From NCBI RefSeq assembly GCF_001836165.1, contig NZ_KV827677.1, forward strand, positions 1-64,000: a stretch of 64,000 bases of DNA, read 5' to 3'. The first letter of the stretch is position 1. Every line of letters begins with the position of its first letter. Source of the DNA: Corynebacterium sp. HMSC036D02. Lineage in GTDB: Bacteria; Actinomycetota; Actinomycetes; Mycobacteriales; Mycobacteriaceae. Of the stretch, positions 19,006 to 29,325 are shown one piece after another. The translations under genes were made by a program, and so were the position numbers. The notes under the pieces are model-generated. The model did no database searches and was not told where the DNA came from. It saw only the letters and a program-made list of their open reading frames with translations.

Positions 19006-19012
19006 AGACACC

Positions 19013-19981
19013 ATGCATGCTATTCAGGTGACCACGACCGGAGGACCCGAGGTCCTCACCTACGCCGAGGTAGATTCCCCCACGCCGACGAAAGAGCAGC
19101 TGCTTGTCGACGTCTCCGTGGCCGGTGTCAACTACATCGACACCTACTACCGCGAAGGCATCTACAACGCCTCCGTGCCCTTCATCATCGGCCTTGAAGG
19201 AACCGGACGCGTGGTGCACGACCCCCAGGGCGAGATTGCCCCGGGCACGATGGTGGCCTGGGATCACGCCTTCGGTTCCTACGCCGAGCAGGTCTGTGTG
19301 CCGCGCGACCGCGTGGTGGCCGTCCCCGACGAAATTCCCTCTGCCGTTGCCGGTTCGATGCTCCTCCAGGGCATGACGGCGCACTACCTCACCCACGGCG
19401 TCTACCAGCTAGGGGAAGGAGCATCCTGCCTCATTACCGCCGGTGCGGGCGGCGTGGGCTTAATCCTCACCCAGATGGCCAAGTCCCTGGGCGCCACCGT
19501 CTATTCCCTGGTCTCCACGGATGAGAAGGAAGAGTTGGCCTATGGTGCGGGCGCAGACTGCGTCTTCCGCTACAGCAGCGGCCTGGCCGAGCAGGTGCGC
19601 CGACACAATGGCGGGCGCGGCGTCGACGTGGTTTACGACGGCGTCGGCAAAGCCACCTTCAATGAGTCTCTAGAAGTTGTGCGCCCTCGCGGCACGGTCG
19701 CGCTTTTCGGCGCCGCGTCGGGCCCCGTCCCGCCGATGGACCCGCAGCTGCTTAATAAGCACGGTTCCATCTTCCTCACCCGCCCCTCACTCGGCGCTTG
19801 GACCTCCCAGGAAGGCGAGTTCCAGATGCGCGCCCAGGCAGTGGTGCAGGCGGTCATCGATGGCGACCTCGACTTCCGCGTCTCCGCGGAGTATCCCCTC
19901 GCCGAAGCCGCACAAGCCCACCGCGACCTTCAAGAGCGCAAGACCACCGGCTCTATCGTCCTACGCGTAAGAGAAGATTAG
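19013..19981 (+). CDS. qor: Quinone oxidoreductase (zinc-free MDR family)
   Basis: The 322-residue protein is a medium-chain dehydrogenase/reductase without the structural zinc cysteines, as in NADPH:quinone reductases. An N-terminal GroES-like domain with VAGVNYIDTYYREG (about 37-50) is followed by a Rossmann domain with AGAGGVGLILTQMAKSLGA (about 144-162). It probably reduces quinones with NADPH. A qor of this type stands between ctaA and ctaB in mycobacteria too. The stop codon lies inside a hairpin. Confidence 0.9.
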   Translation: MHAIQVTTTGGPEVLTYAEVDSPTPTKEQLLVDVSVAGVNYIDTYYREGIYNASVPFIIGLEGTGRVVHDPQGEIAPGTMVAWDHAFGSYAEQVCVPRDRVVAVPDEIPSAVAGSMLLQGMTAHYLTHGVYQLGEGASCLITAGAGGVGLILTQMAKSLGATVYSLVSTDEKEELAYGAGADCVFRYSSGLAEQVRRHNGGRGVDVVYDGVGKATFNESLEVVRPRGTVALFGAASGPVPPMDPQLLNKHGSIFLTRPSLGAWTSQEGEFQMRAQAVVQAVIDGDLDFRVSAEYPLAEAAQAHRDLQERKTTGSIVLRVRED

Positions 19982-20005
19982 CCCAGGGAGTAGCTCCCTG
20001 GGCTA
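19979..20005. terminator. Hairpin at the qor stop codon
   Basis: TAGCCCAGGGAG, beginning with the qor stop codon, pairs perfectly with CTCCCTGGGCTA across a TAG loop: a 12-bp stem with a 3-base loop. There is no T run directly after it. It sits between convergent qor and ctaB and may serve both. Confidence 0.65.
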
Positions 20006-20052
20006 GGTAGAAATAGTTGGGGGTTTTCTGTACCGGTTGGCAGGCCGCCTCG

Positions 20053-20997
20053 TTAGAAGAGGGCGGCTGACCAGCCCAGCATGCGCCCGATAGGTTCCCA
20101 GCCCACGACAGCGTCGATAGACAGTCCAATGAAGAGGACTGAGAGATAGTTATTGGAGTAGATGAAGAGGCGCATGGGTTTAACCTTTGCGCCCTTCTTC
20201 ACCCCTTGGTGGAGGCGGATTGCCATCCAGAGGAAGACCGCACCAGAGGCCACCGCGGCCACCAAGTAGATCCAGGAGGCCGCCGGGATAATAAGGAAGG
20301 TCACAATAACCGTTCCGACCGTGTACCACACAATCTGCCGGGTTACTTCCACTTCTCCGGCAACGACGGGCAACATCGGCACCCCGGCCTTGCGGTAGTC
20401 CTCCTTGTACTTCATCGCCAGCGCCCACGTATGAGGCGGGGTCCAGAAGAAGATAATGAGGAACAACACTACGGCCTGCCACCAGCGGTCAGGCTCCCCT
20501 GCCGGCGCGTTATCCCGGATAACTGCCCAGCCCACCATGGCGGGCATACAGCCTGCTAGGCCGCCCCAGACAATGTTCTGGGAGTTTCGCATCTTGAGGA
20601 ACTTCGTGTAGACGATGACATAAAAGAAGTTGGTCAACAGCACGAAGAACGCCGCCAGCCAGGAATGCGCCAGCACGCCCAGCCAAAAGACGGATAGTGC
20701 GAGCATGACCCAAGCGAAAATGGCGGCATTCCGGCGCGAAATAGTCTTGCGCACCAGCGGCCGAGCACGAGTGCGCTGCATCTTCTGGTCAATCTCATAA
20801 TCCACGACGTTGTTGAACGTGTGGGCCGCAGCGGCACCCATCCATCCGCCGAAGATGGTGGATACGATGAGCCAGAAGTTTGAGGACACTGCCTCGAATC
20901 CACGCTGGGCCTGGAGCATAGCCGGGATTGCTGCCACGAGGAGGAGCTCAATGATCCTCGGTTTCGTTAGCGCAAAATAGGCCTTGATGGTCTCCAA
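20053..20997 (-). CDS. ctaB: Protohaem IX farnesyltransferase CtaB
   Basis: The 314-residue membrane protein adds a farnesyl group to haem B to give haem O, the substrate of CtaA. It is a UbiA-type prenyltransferase with about eight hydrophobic segments. The first Asp-rich motif [20 protein letters not shown] and a second loop with [16 protein letters not shown] match CtaB/CyoE. Translation seems to start at a TTG at 20997, with GGAGG eight bases before it. The gene is divergent from tkt, with about 290 bp between. Confidence 0.94.
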   Translation of the reverse strand: METIKAYFALTKPRIIELLLVAAIPAMLQAQRGFEAVSSNFWLIVSTIFGGWMGAAAAHTFNNVVDYEIDQKMQRTRARPLVRKTISRRNAAIFAWVMLALSVFWLGVLAHSWLAAFFVLLTNFFYVIVYTKFLKMRNSQNIVWGGLAGCMPAMVGWAVIRDNAPAGEPDRWWQAVVLFLIIFFWTPPHTWALAMKYKEDYRKAGVPMLPVVAGEVEVTRQIVWYTVGTVIVTFLIIPAASWIYLVAAVASGAVFLWMAIRLHQGVKKGAKVKPMRLFIYSNNYLSVLFIGLSIDAVVGWEPIGRMLGWSAALF

Positions 20998-21286
20998 GGA
21001 ATAGTCCTCCGTATATCCGGCACGTGGGTGTATTGCTTATGGGTCTGAAGTAGTGGTCGTCTGCTCGCGCTAAAAAGTTCCCGAGTCATCCCGAGAGGCG
21101 TGTGGCACGGTCGAGGTTTTCTTTTCGAATCACTCGCCAGCCAGAGCCGATAGCGGGGAGCAACGGCGTCAACCATGCCAGACTACCGCCCGAAACCTGG
21201 TTTATATAATCCCCCGCCGAAGATCGAAAAACCTTTACACTGATTAACGGTATATCTGTTTCGAGAAGCGAAGTGAGGTTTTCGCC
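20998..21286. promoter_or_regulatory. Divergent ctaB/tkt control region
   Basis: This 289-bp non-coding stretch must hold the promoters of both genes. Toward tkt the AT-rich stretch 21229-21260 contains TTTACA (21234-21239) and TATATC (21251-21256), with a spacer too short for a normal promoter. No dyad operator stands out. Confidence 0.4.
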
Positions 21287-23398
21287 GTGTCGCACGAAAA
21301 GTTGTCCCCGGAACTGCAGGCTATGGTCCAGCGCCGTTATCCTTCGGACTGGAGTGACCTCGACACCCGCGCCGTGGATACCGTCCGCGTGCTCGCTGCC
21401 GACGCCGTTCAGAACTGCGGCTCCGGCCACCCCGGTACCGCCATGTCCTTGGCGCCTCTGGCCTACACGCTCTACCAGCGCGTGCTCAACCACGACCCAG
21501 CAGATGTTCACTGGGCGGGGCGCGACCGCTTTGTCCTCTCCGTCGGGCACTCTTCTCTGACGCAGTACATCCAGCTCTTCCTCGGCGGCTTCGGCCTCGA
21601 GATGGAGGATCTCAAGTCTTTGCGCACGTGGGGTTCTAAGACTCCCGGCCACCCGGAGGTTCACCACACCGACGGCGTAGAAATCACCACCGGCCCGCTG
21701 GGCCAGGGCCTGGCTTCCGCTGTTGGTATGGCCATGGCCGCGCGCAAGGAGCGTGGATTGTTCGACGCTTCCGCCCCAGCTGGAGAATCTCCCTTCGATC
21801 ATTACGTCTATGTCATCGCCTCTGATGGTGACCTGCAGGAGGGCGTGACTGCTGAGGCCTCCTCCCTGGCAGGCACTCAGAAGCTGGGCAACCTCATCGT
21901 CTTCTGGGATGACAACCGCATCTCTATCGAGGATGACACCAACATTGCCTTCAACGAGGACGTCGCCAAGCGCTATGAGGCTTATGGCTGGCACGTCCAA
22001 ACCGTTGAGTCCGGTGAGGACGTAGAAGCCATCGAAGCGGCCGCTGCTGCTGCCCGCGCCGAAACCTCCCGTCCCTCCTTCATCCGCGTGAAGACGGTGA
22101 TCGGTTACCCGGCACCGAACAAAATGAACACCGGTGGCGTCCACGGCGCCGCCCTCGGTGAAGACGAGGTGGCTGCTACCAAGGAGGTCCTCGGCTTCGA
22201 TCCTGCGCAGTCCTTCCACATCGACGAGGAAGTCCTCGCTCATACCCGCGAGCTGACTGACCGCGGGGCGCAGAAGCATGCTGAATGGCAGGAGAAGTTC
22301 GACGCGTGGGCCGCGGCCAACCCGGAGGAGAAGAAGCTCTTCGATCGCCTCCAGGCCCGCGAGCTTCCTGCTGACTTCGCCGCCGAGCTTCCCACCTGGG
22401 AAGCGGGCGAGTCTCTGGCTACGCGAAAGGCTTCTGAAGCCGCCATTCAAGCACTTGCCGCCTCCCTGCCGGAGATGTGGGGCGGTTCCGCCGACCTGGC
22501 AGGCTCCAATAACACGGTGATCAAGGGCGCGGAGTCCTTCGGCCCCGAATCCATCACCACGGATGCCTGGACCGCCACGCCTTATGGCCGTAACCTGCAC
22601 TTCGGTATTCGTGAGCACGCTATGTCCGCCATCATGAACGGCATCGCGCTGCACGGCAATACCCGCGTCTACGGCGGTACCTTCCTTATTTTCTCTGAGT
22701 ACCAGTACCCCGCCGTGCGCCTCGGTGCGCTCATGTCTACCGATACCTACTACGTGTGGACCCACGATTCCATTGGCTTGGGCGAGGACGGCCCCACCCA
22801 CCAGCCGGTAGAGACGCTCGCTGCCCTGCGCGCCATCCCCAATCTCTCCGTCATCCGCCCAGCCGATGCTAACGAGACGGCCCAGGCGTGGGCGGCGGCA
22901 CTCGAGTACAAGGCCGCTCCGAAGGGACTAGCGCTGTCCCGCCAGAACCTTCCAGTGCTTGAGGGCACCAAGGAAAAGGCGGCCGAAGGCGTACGCCGCG
23001 GCGCCTACATCCTTGTTGAGGCATCGAAGGAAACCCCAGATGTCATCCTTCTTGCCACCGGCTCCGAGGTGCAGCTCGCGGTAGAAGCCGCCAAGCAGCT
23101 CGAGGCTGAAGGCACTGCTACCCGGGTCGTTTCCGCACCGTGCCTGGAGTGGTTCGATGAGCAGGATGCTTCCTACCGCGACTCCGTCCTTCCCTCCTCG
23201 GTCCGCGCTCGCGTCTCCGTCGAGGCCGGTATCTCCATGCCGTGGCACAAGTACACCGGTTCCTTCGGCCGCACCGTGTCTCTGGAGCACTTCGGTGCCT
23301 CCGCACCTGCCGCAGAGCTCTTTGAGAAGTTCGGTTTCACCGCCGAGGCCGTTGCTGATGCCGCGCGCGAAGCACTAAGCGCTGCGCAGGCAGATTAG
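21287..23398 (+). CDS. tkt: Transketolase
   Basis: The 703-residue enzyme transfers two-carbon units in the pentose phosphate pathway using thiamine diphosphate. The N-terminal [17 protein letters not shown], the cofactor motif beginning SDGDLQEG and running to WDDN, and the pyrimidine-domain FGIREHAM are all present. Length is normal for actinobacteria. The start is a GTG with a GAGG element upstream. It is the first gene of tkt-tal-zwf-opcA-pgl, all plus strand with short gaps. Confidence 0.97.
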   Translation: MSHEKLSPELQAMVQRRYPSDWSDLDTRAVDTVRVLAADAVQNCGSGHPGTAMSLAPLAYTLYQRVLNHDPADVHWAGRDRFVLSVGHSSLTQYIQLFLGGFGLEMEDLKSLRTWGSKTPGHPEVHHTDGVEITTGPLGQGLASAVGMAMAARKERGLFDASAPAGESPFDHYVYVIASDGDLQEGVTAEASSLAGTQKLGNLIVFWDDNRISIEDDTNIAFNEDVAKRYEAYGWHVQTVESGEDVEAIEAAAAAARAETSRPSFIRVKTVIGYPAPNKMNTGGVHGAALGEDEVAATKEVLGFDPAQSFHIDEEVLAHTRELTDRGAQKHAEWQEKFDAWAAANPEEKKLFDRLQARELPADFAAELPTWEAGESLATRKASEAAIQALAASLPEMWGGSADLAGSNNTVIKGAESFGPESITTDAWTATPYGRNLHFGIREHAMSAIMNGIALHGNTRVYGGTFLIFSEYQYPAVRLGALMSTDTYYVWTHDSIGLGEDGPTHQPVETLAALRAIPNLSVIRPADANETAQAWAAALEYKAAPKGLALSRQNLPVLEGTKEKAAEGVRRGAYILVEASKETPDVILLATGSEVQLAVEAAKQLEAEGTATRVVSAPCLEWFDEQDASYRDSVLPSSVRARVSVEAGISMPWHKYTGSFGRTVSLEHFGASAPAAELFEKFGFTAEAVADAAREALSAAQAD

Positions 23399-23442
23399 TC
23401 TCCCGTTCCGAGTTCCCCTCACGAAAGGACCTACACCACACC

Positions 23443-24531
23443 ATGACGCATATTGATGATCTGGCTCGCCTCGGGACGTCAACTTGGCTCGATGATCTTT
23501 CCCGCGAGCGCCTGGAGTCCGGCAACCTCCGTGAGCTCTTGGACACTAAGTCCATCGTGGGTGTCACCACGAACCCCGCGATCTTTGCTGCCGCAATGTC
23601 CTCCGGAACCTCTTATGATTCCGATATCGCAGTGCTGAAGGAAAAGTCCGCTACCGCGGACGAAGCAGTGTATTCACTGGCTATCGACGATGTCCGCAAC
23701 GCGTGCGACGTCTTTACCGAGATCTACGAGAAGTCGGGCGGCCGCGATGGCCGCGTCTCCATCGAGGTAGATCCCCGCATCTCCGCCGATGCGGAAGCTA
23801 CCTTGGAGCAGGCACGTGAGCTATGGGCCAAGGTTGAGCGCCCCAACCTCATGATCAAGATCCCAGCTACCGATGGCTCCCTTCCCGCCATCTCCGACGC
23901 CCTCGCCGAGGGCATCTCCGTCAATGCCACCCTCATCTTCTCCGTCGAGCGCTATGCCCAGGTCATTGCGGCTTATAAGGAGGGAATTAAGCGCGCCGCT
24001 GCGGCGGGCAAGGATGTCTCCACGATTCACTCCGTAGCATCCTTCTTCGTCTCCCGTTTGGATACCGAAGTAGACAAGCGCCTAGAACTGAACGGCTCAG
24101 ACGTGGCTCTTGCCTTGCGTGGAAAGGCTGGCGTGGCCAACGCTCAGCGCGCCTACGCCCTGTACCGCAAAGAGTTCAAGGAGGGCGGCGAAGACCTCCC
24201 ATCTGGCGCGAACCCGCAACGCCCCCTGTGGGCGTCGACGGGCGTTAAGAACCCCGACTACCCCGCCACGCTCTATGTTTCCGAGCTAGCCGGACCGGAT
24301 ACCGTTAACACGATGCCAGAGAAGACCATCGATGCCGTCCTCGAGCAGGGAAACCTGCACGGCGATACTCTCAGTGGCTCTTCTGAGCAGGCAGAGCAGG
24401 TGTGGTCACAACTGGAGGCAGTTGGCATTGACTTCGCCGATGTCTTCGCAGTGCTGGAGAAGGAGGGCGTCGACAAGTTCGTCGATGCATGGGAAGCTCT
24501 GCTCGCTTCTATAACGGATCGCCTTGCCTAG
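23443..24531 (+). CDS. tal: Transaldolase
   Basis: The 362-residue enzyme exchanges a dihydroxyacetone unit between sugar phosphates. Schiff-base Lys139 lies in [17 protein letters not shown] near residue 42 is another family signature. The size matches the longer actinobacterial transaldolases. A GAAAGGA ribosome site precedes the ATG. It lies 44 bp after tkt and 129 bp before zwf. Confidence 0.96.
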   Translation: MTHIDDLARLGTSTWLDDLSRERLESGNLRELLDTKSIVGVTTNPAIFAAAMSSGTSYDSDIAVLKEKSATADEAVYSLAIDDVRNACDVFTEIYEKSGGRDGRVSIEVDPRISADAEATLEQARELWAKVERPNLMIKIPATDGSLPAISDALAEGISVNATLIFSVERYAQVIAAYKEGIKRAAAAGKDVSTIHSVASFFVSRLDTEVDKRLELNGSDVALALRGKAGVANAQRAYALYRKEFKEGGEDLPSGANPQRPLWASTGVKNPDYPATLYVSELAGPDTVNTMPEKTIDAVLEQGNLHGDTLSGSSEQAEQVWSQLEAVGIDFADVFAVLEKEGVDKFVDAWEALLASITDRLA

Positions 24532-24660
24532 ACAACCGCGAACAGTGATTGCTCGTTAGCGACTCTCGCACCGTCTATGGCCACGCAACTATGGCCTACG
24601 GGGCGCGGGTCGCTATGCTGAGCAGTTGGACTTAACTCACACAGACCGAAAGGACACTTA

Positions 24661-26193
24661 GTGAGCACTACCAGCGCGTGGGTCAACCCGTTGCGCAACG
24701 CGAAGGACAAGCGCCTGCCACGCATCGCCGGCCCTTCTGGCATGGTGATTTTTGGCGTCACGGGTGACTTGGCGCGCAAGAAGCTCCTGCCTGCTATCTA
24801 TGACCTGGCCAATCGCGGATTGCTTCCGGCAGGCTTCACCTTGGTCGGCTACGGCCGCCGTGACTGGGATAAACAGGCTTTCTGCGACTACGTCCGCAAA
24901 GCCGCCGAGGCAGGTGCACGAACCACGTTCAGTGAGCATGTGTGGGAGCACTTGGCCAAGGGAATCGAGTTTGTGCAAGGCAACTTCGATGACGAAGGCT
25001 TTGACAAGCTGTCTGCCCGGCTCGCTGAGCTCAATGCTTCCCGCGGCACGGGCGGTAACTGGGCCTACTACCTTTCCGTGCCCCCGGAGTTCTTCTCCGA
25101 TATTTGCCATCAGTTGGAGCGCGTCGGCATGGCTGATAGCACGGATAATTCTTGGCGCCGCGTCATCATTGAGAAACCTTTCGGCCACGATCAGAACTCC
25201 GCGCGCCAGCTCAATGAGATCGTCAATGCCGTTTTCCCAGAGTCCTCGGTCTTCCGCATCGACCACTACCTGGGTAAGGAAACGGTGCAGAACATCATGG
25301 CTTTGCGCTTTGCCAACCAGATCTTCGAACCCATGTGGAATGCGCACTATATCGACCATGTGCAGATCACGATGGCCGAAGACATCGGGCTCGGAGGCCG
25401 TGCTGGCTACTACGACGGCATCGGCGCTGCCCGCGATGTCATCCAAAACCATCTCCTGCAGCTGCTAGCCCTCGTCGCCATGGAGGAGCCTTCCTCCTTT
25501 GACCCTGAGGCGCTCCAAGCAGAAAAGATCAAGGTGCTGCGCGCCACCAATGCGGTGCACCCGCTCAACAAAACAACGGCCCGCGGCCAATACTCCGCCG
25601 GCTGGCAAGGCTCGGAGTATGTTAAGGGCCTCCGAGAAGAGGAAGGCTTCGATCCCGAATCCACGACGGAAACCTATGCAGCCTGCACCCTTGAGGTCAA
25701 TTCCCGACGATGGGCGGGCGTTCCTTTCTACCTGCGCACCGGCAAGCGCCTCGGCCGCCGCGTGACGGAGATTGCGCTCGTTTTTAAGACCGCCCCACAC
25801 CAGCCTTTTGACCAAGGTCAAGCTGATTCGCTAGGCCAGAATGCTGTGGTGATCCGCGTCCAGCCAGATGAAGGCGTCACCATGCGCTTCGGCTCCAAGG
25901 TCCCCGGCTCCACCATGGAAGTGCGCGACGTCAACATGGACTTCGCCTACGCTGAGGCCTTCACCGAGGAATCACCGGAGGCCTATGAGCGCCTTATTCT
26001 CGACGCCCTCTTAGACGAGTCCTCACTCTTCCCCACCAACGAGGAAGTGGAGCTGTCTTGGTCCATCCTCGACCCCATCATTGAATACTGGTCCAACATC
26101 GGTCAGCCAGAGCAGTACCGCGCTGGCACATGGGGGCCGGAGTCTGCCGATAGAATGCTGCGCCGCCGGGGTCATTCCTGGCGCCGTCCGTAG
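24661..26193 (+). CDS. zwf: Glucose-6-phosphate dehydrogenase
   Basis: The 510-residue enzyme oxidises glucose 6-phosphate to the lactone, making NADPH. Its N-terminus has the GVTGDLARKKLLPAIYDL coenzyme fold, and the active-site RIDHYLGKE segment follows EKPFGHD. The GTG start has a GAAAGGA ribosome site. In corynebacteria the active enzyme contains OpcA as a second subunit; opcA is the next gene, 21 bp downstream. Confidence 0.97.
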   Translation: MSTTSAWVNPLRNAKDKRLPRIAGPSGMVIFGVTGDLARKKLLPAIYDLANRGLLPAGFTLVGYGRRDWDKQAFCDYVRKAAEAGARTTFSEHVWEHLAKGIEFVQGNFDDEGFDKLSARLAELNASRGTGGNWAYYLSVPPEFFSDICHQLERVGMADSTDNSWRRVIIEKPFGHDQNSARQLNEIVNAVFPESSVFRIDHYLGKETVQNIMALRFANQIFEPMWNAHYIDHVQITMAEDIGLGGRAGYYDGIGAARDVIQNHLLQLLALVAMEEPSSFDPEALQAEKIKVLRATNAVHPLNKTTARGQYSAGWQGSEYVKGLREEEGFDPESTTETYAACTLEVNSRRWAGVPFYLRTGKRLGRRVTEIALVFKTAPHQPFDQGQADSLGQNAVVIRVQPDEGVTMRFGSKVPGSTMEVRDVNMDFAYAEAFTEESPEAYERLILDALLDESSLFPTNEEVELSWSILDPIIEYWSNIGQPEQYRAGTWGPESADRMLRRRGHSWRRP

Positions 26194-26214
26194 GTCCCTA
26201 GGAGAAATGGCTTT

Positions 26215-27147
26215 ATGATTATCCCCTTGCCAGATACGACCACGCGCAAAATCTCTAAGAAGCTCGTGGAGATGCAGGAGCATTACACGCTCACGACCGG
26301 ACGCGTTCTTACGCTCATCGTCATGACCGAAGAAGGCGATGATCTTGACAACCTGCTCACTTCAGTACGCGATGCCTCCCACGAGCACCCCTCTCGCGTC
26401 ATCGTGATCGCCTCGGGCTCCCTCGAGGAGGAAACCCGCCTCGATGCTGAGCTGCGCGTTGGTGGCGAGGCTGGTGCCTCGGAAATCGTCGTTATGCACC
26501 TGCACGGCGCCCTCGCCGACCAGGCAGAAGCAGTGGTTACTCCCCTTCTTCTTCCGGATACACCAATCGTCGCGTGGTGGCCTACTGCCTGCCCGCCTGC
26601 TCCCGCCGCAGTGCCCATCGGTGCTCTTGCTCAGCGCCGCATCACTAACGTGGCTTTCGGCAGCGGTGTTGATCAATACGACCTGCACGTGCTGTCCTCC
26701 GGCTATAAGCCGGGTGATTCCGACATGTCCTGGGGCGCCATCACCCTGTGGCGTGGCATCATCGCCTCGTCTCTTGACCGCCACCCACACGAGCCTGTCA
26801 ATTCGGTGGAGATCTCCGGAGCCGAGCACCACGCCGCCGTCGACTTTGCAGCTGGCTGGCTGCTCGACGCCCTTTCCGTCCCCGTCACCCGTAAGATCTC
26901 GAAGTGCGAGGCAGGCGCCTTCCCGATTACCTCCTTAGTTTTCCGGCGCCCCACCGCGGATATCACTGTCACGGCTGTCGACGCCACAACGGTTAAGGTC
27001 AGCGTCCCCGGTTCTCCAGAATCGCTCGTGAGCCTCGCTGTGCGTTCCGAAGCGGAGGTGCTCTCGGAAGAGCTGCGCCACCTTGATTCTGATAGGACAT
27101 ACGCCCATGCTCTCCGCGCCTTAGCGCGCGTGCACTACAGTGTGTAG
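26215..27147 (+). CDS. opcA: OpcA, glucose-6-phosphate dehydrogenase assembly protein
   Basis: The 310-residue protein is the OpcA subunit required for stable, regulated G6PDH activity in actinobacteria and cyanobacteria. Family-typical segments are the N-terminal Thr/Lys-rich start, VVMHLHGALADQAEAVV, PDTPIVAWWPTACP (about 116-129) and the C-terminal DRTYAHALRAL. It lies between zwf and pgl. A GGAGAAA site precedes the ATG. It is non-enzymatic as far as known. Confidence 0.94.
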   Translation: MIIPLPDTTTRKISKKLVEMQEHYTLTTGRVLTLIVMTEEGDDLDNLLTSVRDASHEHPSRVIVIASGSLEEETRLDAELRVGGEAGASEIVVMHLHGALADQAEAVVTPLLLPDTPIVAWWPTACPPAPAAVPIGALAQRRITNVAFGSGVDQYDLHVLSSGYKPGDSDMSWGAITLWRGIIASSLDRHPHEPVNSVEISGAEHHAAVDFAAGWLLDALSVPVTRKISKCEAGAFPITSLVFRRPTADITVTAVDATTVKVSVPGSPESLVSLAVRSEAEVLSEELRHLDSDRTYAHALRALARVHYSV

Positions 27148-27204
27148 GCGTAACCTTTTCATCGTTTCCCCCAGTCTCATCATTCAGAAGGATCTTTCTG
27201 CACC

Positions 27205-27966
27205 ATGGTCACGCTTCGCCGCGTTAGCGACATCGACGAGCTCATATCCTCCGCTGCACTCGCCTTTATTGAGACGGTTGCGGCGATTCAAGCCCCGGGC
27301 AGTGGCCTGCACAAGGACGGAGTAGCACGCGTAGTCCTCACTGGTGGCGGTGCTGGAATCGGTGTCCTGCGCGAATTGGCCCGCCTCCACGACGCTGCCC
27401 AGCAGCAAGGTAGCGACTACCCGGCATTGGCCGTGGACTGGACGCGGGTCCACGTCTTCTTCGGTGATGAGCGCAATGTTCCTGTCAGCGATCCGGATTC
27501 CAACGAAGGCCAAGCTCGTGAGGCTCTTCTCAGCAAGGTCGGTATTCCAGAACAGCACATTCATGGCTATGACTTGGGTGCGGTATCCATGGAACACGCC
27601 GCCCAAGCCTATGAGGGCGAGATCCGTGATTTTGCCCCAGAGGGCTTCGACATTCACCTCTTGGGCATGGGACATGAGGGCCACATTAACTCTCTGTTTC
27701 CGCATTCGGAGGCAGTCTATGAAGACACGGACTATGCATTTGCTGTCCACGATTCCCCTAAGCCCCCGTCAGAGCGCGTCACGCTGACCTACCCTGCTAT
27801 CAATCGCTCCCAACGCATTTGGTTCCTCGTCTCCGGCGAGGAGAAGGCCGAAGCTGCGTCCCACCTCGCAGCCGGCGCCGCGGCTGAGGATTGGCCTGCC
27901 GCAGGCGCGCAGGGTACCGAAGAGACTCTGCTTTTCGTGAGTGAAGACGCCGCACAGCGGCTTTAG
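27205..27966 (+). CDS. pgl: 6-phosphogluconolactonase
   Basis: The 253-residue enzyme hydrolyses 6-phosphogluconolactone from the G6PDH reaction. It is the NagB-like (DevB) type: LTGGGAGIGVL near residue 48, FFGDERNVPVSDPDSNEGQ (about 89-107) and LLGMGHEGHINSLFP (about 152-166). It ends the pentose phosphate operon; a hairpin shared with the convergent secG follows about 40 bp later. Confidence 0.94.
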   Translation: MVTLRRVSDIDELISSAALAFIETVAAIQAPGSGLHKDGVARVVLTGGGAGIGVLRELARLHDAAQQQGSDYPALAVDWTRVHVFFGDERNVPVSDPDSNEGQAREALLSKVGIPEQHIHGYDLGAVSMEHAAQAYEGEIRDFAPEGFDIHLLGMGHEGHINSLFPHSEAVYEDTDYAFAVHDSPKPPSERVTLTYPAINRSQRIWFLVSGEEKAEAASHLAAGAAAEDWPAAGAQGTEETLLFVSEDAAQRL

Positions 27967-28002
27967 CGCCACGGTTCCTCCGGCCGCTTGCAGTCTAGGA
28001 AA

Positions 28003-28046
28003 AATAACGCCGCGTTCCCTCCTCCTTAGGAGGAAGCACGCGGCGT
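28003..28046 (-). terminator. Terminator between pgl and secG
   Basis: TAACGCCGCG (28003-28012) pairs with CGCGGCGTTA (28037-28046), and an inner CCTCC/GGAGG pairing extends the stem. On the minus strand the stem is followed by TTTTTCC, so it is a strong terminator for secG and possibly acts for pgl as well. Confidence 0.85.
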
Positions 28047-28082
28047 TAAGCGTTGTTGTGGCCGTGGACCAGCTGGCTGGCT

Positions 28083-28319
28083 TTAGCTGCTAAATGCCTG
28101 CAGCAGGTTCAGGGCTACGATGCAGGCGAGCCAGATGACCACCATGACCACTGTGTAACGGTCAAGGTTCTTTTCAACCACGGTGGAACCAGACAAGTTG
28201 GACTGCACACCGCCGCCGAAAAGGCTGGAAAGACCGCCGCCCTTACCTTTGTGCAGCAGCACGAAGACAGACATCAGGATTGCGGCAATCACGAGGATGA
28301 TTTCCAGTGCCAAGATCAT
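28083..28319 (-). CDS. secG: SecG, preprotein translocase subunit
   Basis: The start at 28319 is set by AAGGAAC nine bases upstream and by homology of MILALEIILVIAAILM; longer readings are spurious. The 78-residue protein has two membrane segments (about 2-20 and 53-75) flanking a Gly-rich loop with KGKGGGLSSLFGGG, the SecG signature. It assists SecYE in protein export. It follows tpiA, as in mycobacteria. A TATTAT box lies upstream. Confidence 0.94.
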   Translation of the reverse strand: MILALEIILVIAAILMSVFVLLHKGKGGGLSSLFGGGVQSNLSGSTVVEKNLDRYTVVMVVIWLACIVALNLLQAFSS

Positions 28320-28426
28320 GAAATAGTTCCTTGTTTTACGCGTTCGTTCGTTTATTGTGGTGGGTGACAGCCTATGCCGCCAGCCCACGGAGAAGTGGGC
28401 GCCAAAAGCAGGCGCAATAATGCCCG

Positions 28427-28432
28427 ATAATA
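28427..28432 (-). promoter_or_regulatory. Possible secG -10 box
   Basis: TATTAT on the minus strand (28432 to 28427) lies about 107 bp before the secG start, directly after the tpiA-secG hairpin. It would let secG be transcribed apart from the glycolytic genes. Confidence 0.35.
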
Positions 28433-28437
28433 CACCA

Positions 28438-28471
28438 CGTGGCGGGCCAGAAACCATTCCGACCCGCCACG
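28438..28471 (-). terminator. Hairpin between tpiA and secG
   Basis: CGTGGCGGG (28438-28446) pairs exactly with CCCGCCACG (28463-28471), a 9-bp GC-rich stem with a 16-base loop. It is followed on the minus strand only by TGGTGTATTAT, so termination may be partial. Confidence 0.5.
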
Positions 28472-28503
28472 GCTATTTAGCGTGATGCCAGCTGCTATGA
28501 GGG

Positions 28504-29283
28504 CTATGCGCCCTGGGCGGCGTTAGCCGCCAGCTTGGCAAACTCCTCGCCCTTGAGAGAAGCACCGCCGACAAGGCCACCGTCGACGTCCGGCTTGCCT
28601 ACGATCTCCGCGATGGAATCCACCTTGACGGAGCCACCGTAGAGAATGCGGATGCCCTCGGCCACCTCATCGCCGCCCAGCTCACGGACGAGCTCGCGAA
28701 TAGCTGCGCACACTTCCTGCGCGTCCTCAGCGGAAGCAACCTTACCGGTGCCGATTGCCCAGACCGGCTCATAAGCGATGACGGTCTTTGAGAGGTCCTC
28801 GGCAGAAAGTCCTTGCAGGGAGTTGCGGGTCTGGGTGACCACGTAATCCACGTGAGTGCCTGCCTCGCGCACGTTGAGCGGCTCGCCCACGCAGACAATC
28901 GGGCTGATGCCGTTAGCCAGGGCTGCTGCGGCCTTCTCAGCAACCAGCTGGTCGGTCTCACCGTGGTACTGACGGCGCTCGGAGTGACCAACGACTGCCC
29001 AGGAGCATCCCAGGGCGGAGAGCATCTTGCCGGAAACCTCACCGGTGTATGCACCGGACTCGTGCTTGGAGATGTCCTGTGCACCATAGGTGAACTGCAA
29101 GTCGTCACCGTCGACCAGCGTCTGCACGGTGCGGATATCGGTGAACGGGACCATGAAAGCCACGTCAACCTTCTCGTAGTATTCCTTCGGCAGAGAGAAA
29201 GCGAACTTCTGCAGGGAGCCAATAGCTTCCTTGTGGTCGAGGTTCATCTTCCAGTTACCTGCGATAAGCGGGGTACGTGCCAT
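28504..29283 (-). CDS. tpiA: Triosephosphate isomerase
   Basis: The 259-residue TIM-barrel enzyme interconverts dihydroxyacetone phosphate and glyceraldehyde 3-phosphate. Catalytic residues are in place: Lys12 in GNWKMN, His100 in VVGHSERR and Glu172 in [12 protein letters not shown]. It lies 42 bp after pgk. The next gene downstream is secG; the phosphoenolpyruvate carboxylase gene found at this spot in C. glutamicum is absent. Confidence 0.97.
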   Translation of the reverse strand: MARTPLIAGNWKMNLDHKEAIGSLQKFAFSLPKEYYEKVDVAFMVPFTDIRTVQTLVDGDDLQFTYGAQDISKHESGAYTGEVSGKMLSALGCSWAVVGHSERRQYHGETDQLVAEKAAAALANGISPIVCVGEPLNVREAGTHVDYVVTQTRNSLQGLSAEDLSKTVIAYEPVWAIGTGKVASAEDAQEVCAAIRELVRELGGDEVAEGIRILYGGSVKVDSIAEIVGKPDVDGGLVGGASLKGEEFAKLAANAAQGA

Positions 29284-29325
29284 GATTAGCCTTTCTAAAT
29301 CAGACTGAGTTGACGGTTTAAGTGC

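Noticed and set aside
21086-22801. A 571-codon open frame antisense to tkt
   Set aside because: It covers the transketolase gene on the other strand, with shadow-type composition and no recognisable domain.
28320-28457. A longer secG start adding 46 residues
   Set aside because: AAGGAAC directly before the ATG at 28319 and the SecG N-terminus fit the short form.
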